From Wukongarchaeum sp048886645 (lineage in GTDB: Archaea; Asgardarchaeota; Wukongarchaeia; Wukongarchaeales; Wukongarchaeaceae): a DNA stretch of 8,875 nucleotides. Each line of letters starts with the position of its first letter. The first letter of the stretch is position 1. The notes under the pieces were generated by a model that ran no database searches, was not told the origin of the DNA, and saw only the letters and a list, made by a program, of their open reading frames with translations. Position numbers and translations under genes: made by a program. Shown here in pieces: positions 6,407-8,875 of the stretch. The DNA lies in contig JBHLKN010000081.1 in assembly GCA_048886645.1 (NCBI GenBank), positions 1 through 8,875 of the forward strand, in the 5' to 3' direction.

Positions 6407-6783
6407 TTAGCTTTCTTTCGTTTCTTTTAACGCTTCTTCAACAGCCTTTTGAGCAGCTTTTCTGATTTTTTGTAACCGACTACGGGAAATACCGCTTTTC
6501 TCCGCTATCTTGTCCAAGTCCCCTTCTAAAAGGTCTTTTGTAGAGGTAATACCCGCATTGTTAAGCTTCTCAAGCCTGACTTTTCCCACACCTTTCACAC
6601 TACCCAATTCAACAAGCTCTGCTGCTTCCTTTAATTCCTCTTCTACCACTAACGCCTCTTCTTCTTCCTCTTCCTCTTCTACCACTAACGCCTCTTCTTC
6701 TTCCTCTTCCTCTTCTACCACTAACGCCTCTTCTTCTTCCTCTTCCTCTTCTACCACTAACGCCTCTTCTTCTTCCTCTTCCT
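6407..6783 (-). CDS. C-terminal part of the acidic-repeat membrane protein, HhH-like end
   Basis: This contig piece carries the 3' end of the gene that starts at 8608. It begins at a gap and reads three or more glutamate-rich repeats of the form A-L-V-V followed by eight Glu, encoded by 36-base units. Next come a helical linker (LKEAAELVELGSV) and a 70-residue C-terminal domain: KGVGKVRLEKLNNAGITSTKDLLEGDLDKIAEKSGISRSRLQKI, in pieces typical of helix-hairpin-helix (HhH) modules seen in DNA-binding or scaffold proteins. It ends at TAA 6407-6409. An apparent start at 6757 inside the repeats is an artefact. Joining to the N-terminal part across two gaps is inferred from strand, acidic repeat content and the absence of any other start. 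HhH identity is by eye. Confidence 0.75.
6637..6783 (-). repeat. 36-base tandem repeat encoding A-L-V-V-Glu8 units
   Basis: The marker ACCACTAACGCC on the plus strand recurs at 6645, 6681, 6717 and 6753, exactly 36 bases apart, with identical sequence between. Each unit encodes 12 residues. The array runs into the gap at 6784, so the copy number is a minimum. Confidence 0.92.
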
Positions 6784-6883
6784 NNNNNNNNNNNNNNNNN
6801 NNNNNNNNNNNNNNNNNNNNNNNNNNNNNNNNNNNNNNNNNNNNNNNNNNNNNNNNNNNNNNNNNNNNNNNNNNNNNNNNNNN
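6784..6883. other. Assembly gap (exactly 100 N) within the repeat array
   Basis: A placeholder gap of unknown true size, produced where the tandem repeat could not be assembled. Frame relations across it are meaningless. Confidence 0.97.
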
Positions 6884-6982
6884 ACACTACCCAATTCAAC
6901 AAGCTCTGCTGCTTCCTTTAATTCCTCTTCTACCACTAACGCCTCTTCTTCTTCCTCTTCTACCACTAACGCCTCTTCTTCT
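6884..6982 (-). repeat. 99-base contig fragment duplicating 6597-6660, with a 30-base repeat unit
   Basis: The plus strand from 6884 matches 6597 onward through the ELGS/LKEAAEL linker and into the repeats, but its ACCACTAACGCC markers at 6932 and 6962 are 30 bases apart instead of 36. Each unit thus has two fewer Glu codons (six Glu). Either the protein truly has a second copy of the linker, or this is a variant allele or misplaced contig of the same region. Confidence 0.85.
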
Positions 6983-7082
6983 NNNNNNNNNNNNNNNNNN
7001 NNNNNNNNNNNNNNNNNNNNNNNNNNNNNNNNNNNNNNNNNNNNNNNNNNNNNNNNNNNNNNNNNNNNNNNNNNNNNNNNNN
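6983..7082. other. Assembly gap (exactly 100 N) within the repeat array
   Basis: A third 100-N placeholder. It separates the fragment with six-Glu units from the 33-base repeats of the N-terminal part of the gene. Translation straight through the Ns shifts into a false Arg/Gly-rich frame. Confidence 0.97.
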
Positions 7083-7190
7083 TCCTCTTCCACCTCTTCT
7101 TCTACTACGGCTTCTTCCTCTTCCACCTCTTCTTCTACTACGGCTTCTTCCTCTTCCACCTCTTCTTCTACTACGGCTTCTTCCTCTTCC
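7083..7190 (-). repeat. 33-base tandem repeat encoding AVVEEEVEEEE units
   Basis: The marker CTACTACGG on the plus strand recurs at 7102, 7135 and 7168, exactly 33 bases apart, with identical intervening sequence. Each unit encodes 11 mostly acidic residues. It is a different unit from the 36- and 30-base repeats farther along the same gene, and it runs into the gap at 7082. Confidence 0.92.
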
Positions 7191-8608
7191 ACTACCGCAG
7201 CTTCTGCTGGTGCTGCTGCGAAGGGTAGGGTAGTACCGCATTTGTGGCAGTGAGTCCACTCTGGATCTACTAGTTTACCGCATTCTGGGCATTTTTCTCT
7301 TTTCACTCTTCTATAGGTGGCTTCTGCTGCTCTTCTAGCAATAAAACCTCCAAAAAGTGCGAAGAATATTGTTGCTCCTGCAACCCATGCTATTACCCAG
7401 TAGAATGATGGCATCGGTAGGTAGCCTAAAAGTTGTGCCCATAAAAGTATGCTGAAAGTTAGGCTTGCGCCGAAACGAGCGAAGGATTTTGCACTGATTC
7501 GTTTTTTCTTCATTTTTTCGCCTTCGAGGAGGTCTTTGTTAACCATGGCTTGGATGGCGTCTTTAGCCATTTCTTCAGACATTCCTGTATCTTGGCTGAC
7601 TTTCTCGGGGGTAATTTCTGCTTCAGGATTTTCTTTTTGTCTTTCTATAAGCTTAGCGATAGCTTCTCTGAATTTTTTCATCTTTAGAGCTATAACAGTA
7701 GTAAGACCTACTCCACAAGCTATACAGAATTTTGCATCATAGGGTACTTCCATCCAACAGCTTCCACAACGGTTTGCAATAATATGTCTTGAGGCTCCTG
7801 CTATTTTTCGAGCGGAAATATCTGTTCCTTTTGCAATAGCTTGAACAAAAGTGTTATCCATCCCGAAAGGTTGACTACCTGAAAGGGATGAAGCACTTGA
7901 AGGACCTGCCCCACTTGTAACAAGACCAACTGTGCCAACCGCAGCAATTACCGTGGCAACAGCGGCAACAGCTCCCACAACCGTTAATAATGGATTACCT
8001 TCTAAGTGAATATAGAACGTTTGTGGACCCCATAAAGTTTCTTCATCAGGGGTTCGTGGACTAATACTCTCATCACTAGTTCGCGATGAAACAATTTCTG
8101 TGCCTATAAGCTCAGCAATTAGCTCGAAAGTTCCTACAGAGATACGATCAACGTCTAATAAAATATCTTCTTCATGCAAGTTTATAATTTCAGGATCCCC
8201 GATATTATTAATACTATCTCCAGGATTCACAATTATACCCCTAGAGGCCGACAACTCTGATACATCTGCTTCATATGGAGGGAATTCAAAATCCATATAA
8301 GTAAATGTTACCCTGATGTGGGAAACATTTAGCGAATAAGTTCCACCGTAGGATATATTATACTCCACGAAGATATCTTCGCTCGCGTCTATTTCTATAG
8401 CATCCCCTGCAGAGTCTGCATCAAGTATATTCGTTCGAGTCTTACCTTCCTGCCATATAAAGATGTCAACATTCAATTCTTCAACTGCTCTAGGCGTTAT
8501 TTGTTGATCATTTACACCATTACTGTTTTGAGAAGCACTTATTGTCAAGAACGCTAGGAAAAACAAGAATATTAATAGCCTATATTTTGGTCGGTGATTT
8601 TTTCCCAT
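7083..8608 (-). CDS. Membrane protein with extracytoplasmic domain, two zinc ribbons and acidic repeats (N-terminal part)
   Basis: I do not recognise a named family. Numbered from ATG 8608: a basic start then a hydrophobic signal or anchor (about 9-25); a beta-rich extracytoplasmic region (about 30-200) with several N-X-S/T sites; an Ala/Val/Gly-rich membrane segment (about 206-234); a Ser/Gly linker; zinc ribbon 1 (C281, C284, C295, C298); a winged-helix-like helical segment (about 313-363, ITPEKVSQDTGMSEEMAKDAI); two membrane helices (about 375-397 and 400-423); zinc ribbon 2 (C440, C443, C454, C457); then acidic repeats from about 472 into the gap. A TTG at 8623 is an in-frame alternative start. 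Neither start has a ribosome site. The layout puts both ribbons, the helical domain and the acidic tail on the cytoplasmic side if the 206-234 segment spans once. The role is unknown; a membrane-anchored scaffold or sensor is only a guess. Confidence 0.82.
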
Positions 8609-8674
8609 CTTAAACACGGCCAAAAAATGGTTACTTGTGATAATACAAAATTTATCATAAAGTTATTGGATAAA

Positions 8675-8687
8675 ATATTTTATAACT
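8675..8687 (-). promoter_or_regulatory. TATA-like element for the zinc-ribbon membrane protein gene
   Basis: The minus strand reads AGTTATAAAATAT here, about 67 bases before the ATG at 8608, implying a transcript start near 8655. The 139-base space from 8624 to 8762 is a divergent promoter region shared with the Rossmann-fold gene. The plus-strand candidate is GGAATTAAAATAAG near 8715-8728. Confidence 0.4.
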
Positions 8688-8762
8688 TTTTGTTAGAATG
8701 GTAAGTTTTTAAAGTGGAATTAAAATAAGTTTAATGAACGGTTTTAGGGGTTTTGGTTTTTT

Positions 8763-8875
8763 ATGTCTTGGGAAGGTAAGGATGTTGTGATACTTGGCGG
8801 AGGAAATTTTGGAACTCGTGCCCTTGAATTTCTCAAGGAAAAAGGTTCTAAAATCGTTGTTATTGATCCTTATCC
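8763..8875 (+). CDS. Rossmann-fold nucleotide-binding protein, N-terminus only
   Basis: The gene runs off the right edge and only 37 residues are visible. They read as a beta strand, a glycine loop and a helix followed by a second strand ending in an acid: VVILGGGNFGTRALEFLK then KIVVIDPY. The GGGNFG loop fits the G-X-G-X-X-G dinucleotide-binding fingerprint, and the Asp at the end of strand 2 suggests NAD rather than NADP. The pattern resembles TrkA-N/RCK-type and dehydrogenase N-termini, and too little is present to choose. The ATG at 8763 has no clear ribosome site. Transcription diverges from the membrane protein gene. Confidence 0.7.
   Translation, partial: MSWEGKDVVILGGGNFGTRALEFLKEKGSKIVVIDPY

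Noticed and set aside
6637..7190. CRISPR-like array of regular repeats
   Set aside because: The units are contiguous tandem repeats of 30, 33 or 36 bases without unique spacers, and they remain in frame within a coding region.
6510..7253. Ser/Thr/Ala-rich plus-strand frame
   Set aside because: It is the antisense of Glu-rich repeats (GAA/GAG read as TTC/CTC and shifted frames). It crosses two 100-N gaps and has no start signal.
6609..7259. Arg/Gly-rich minus-strand frames (RRRGVSGRRG type)
   Set aside because: These are shifted-frame readings of the same acidic repeats, created by translating through gap placeholders of arbitrary length. The acidic frame continues into real domains on both sides.

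Overview
This window is archaeal. The main evidence is a full-length archaeal-type SRP (7S) RNA gene on the minus strand, TATA-box-like promoters about 25 bases upstream of likely transcript starts, a TtuA/Ncs6-type tRNA thiolase with zinc fingers, and a corrinoid:CoM methyltransferase-like protein of the MtaA/MtbA/CmuA group. The DNA is AT-rich, and every clearly intact gene whose end is visible stops with TAA. The phylum cannot be decided from this sequence. The sequence is a draft scaffold: three runs of exactly 100 N (2559-2658, 6784-6883, 6983-7082) are placeholder gaps of unknown true size, and they cut through at least two genes.

Layout. At 1-926 (minus) lies a TnpB-like (IS200/IS605 OrfB family) gene running off the left edge. 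Its frame is open throughout except for one amber codon at 453-455. At 927-1173 is its promoter and an A-rich stretch with no gene. The SRP RNA is at 1174-1496 (minus), with its own promoter just upstream at 1519-1530. At 1584-2558 (minus) is a TtuA/Ncs6-family tRNA 2-thiolation protein whose N-terminus is lost in the first gap. At 2670-3923 (minus) is a site-2-type membrane metalloprotease (M50). A 330-base divergent intergenic region follows. At 4257-4754 (plus) is a small HEAT-repeat protein broken by an in-frame TAA. At 5026-6057 (plus) is the MtaA/CmuA-like methyltransferase. A 350-base convergent intergenic region holds a strong palindrome. From 8608 down to 6407 (minus) is a large membrane protein with a signal peptide, an extracytoplasmic domain, two zinc ribbons, a winged-helix-like segment, very acidic tandem repeats and a C-terminal helix-hairpin-helix-like domain. 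At the right edge, 8763-8875 (plus) is the start of a Rossmann-fold nucleotide-binding protein.

The genes form no single obvious pathway. The SRP RNA and the M50 protease relate to membrane protein targeting and processing, and the TtuA-like protein to tRNA modification. The methyltransferase implies corrinoid-dependent C1 metabolism. The most interesting points are the lone in-frame UAG in the TnpB-like gene of a possible methylotroph (pyrrolysine decoding versus pseudogene), the Asn in place of His at the zinc site of the methyltransferase, the unfamiliar zinc-ribbon/acidic-repeat membrane protein with length-variable repeats, and the Gln/Thr-rich tail on the TtuA-like protein.
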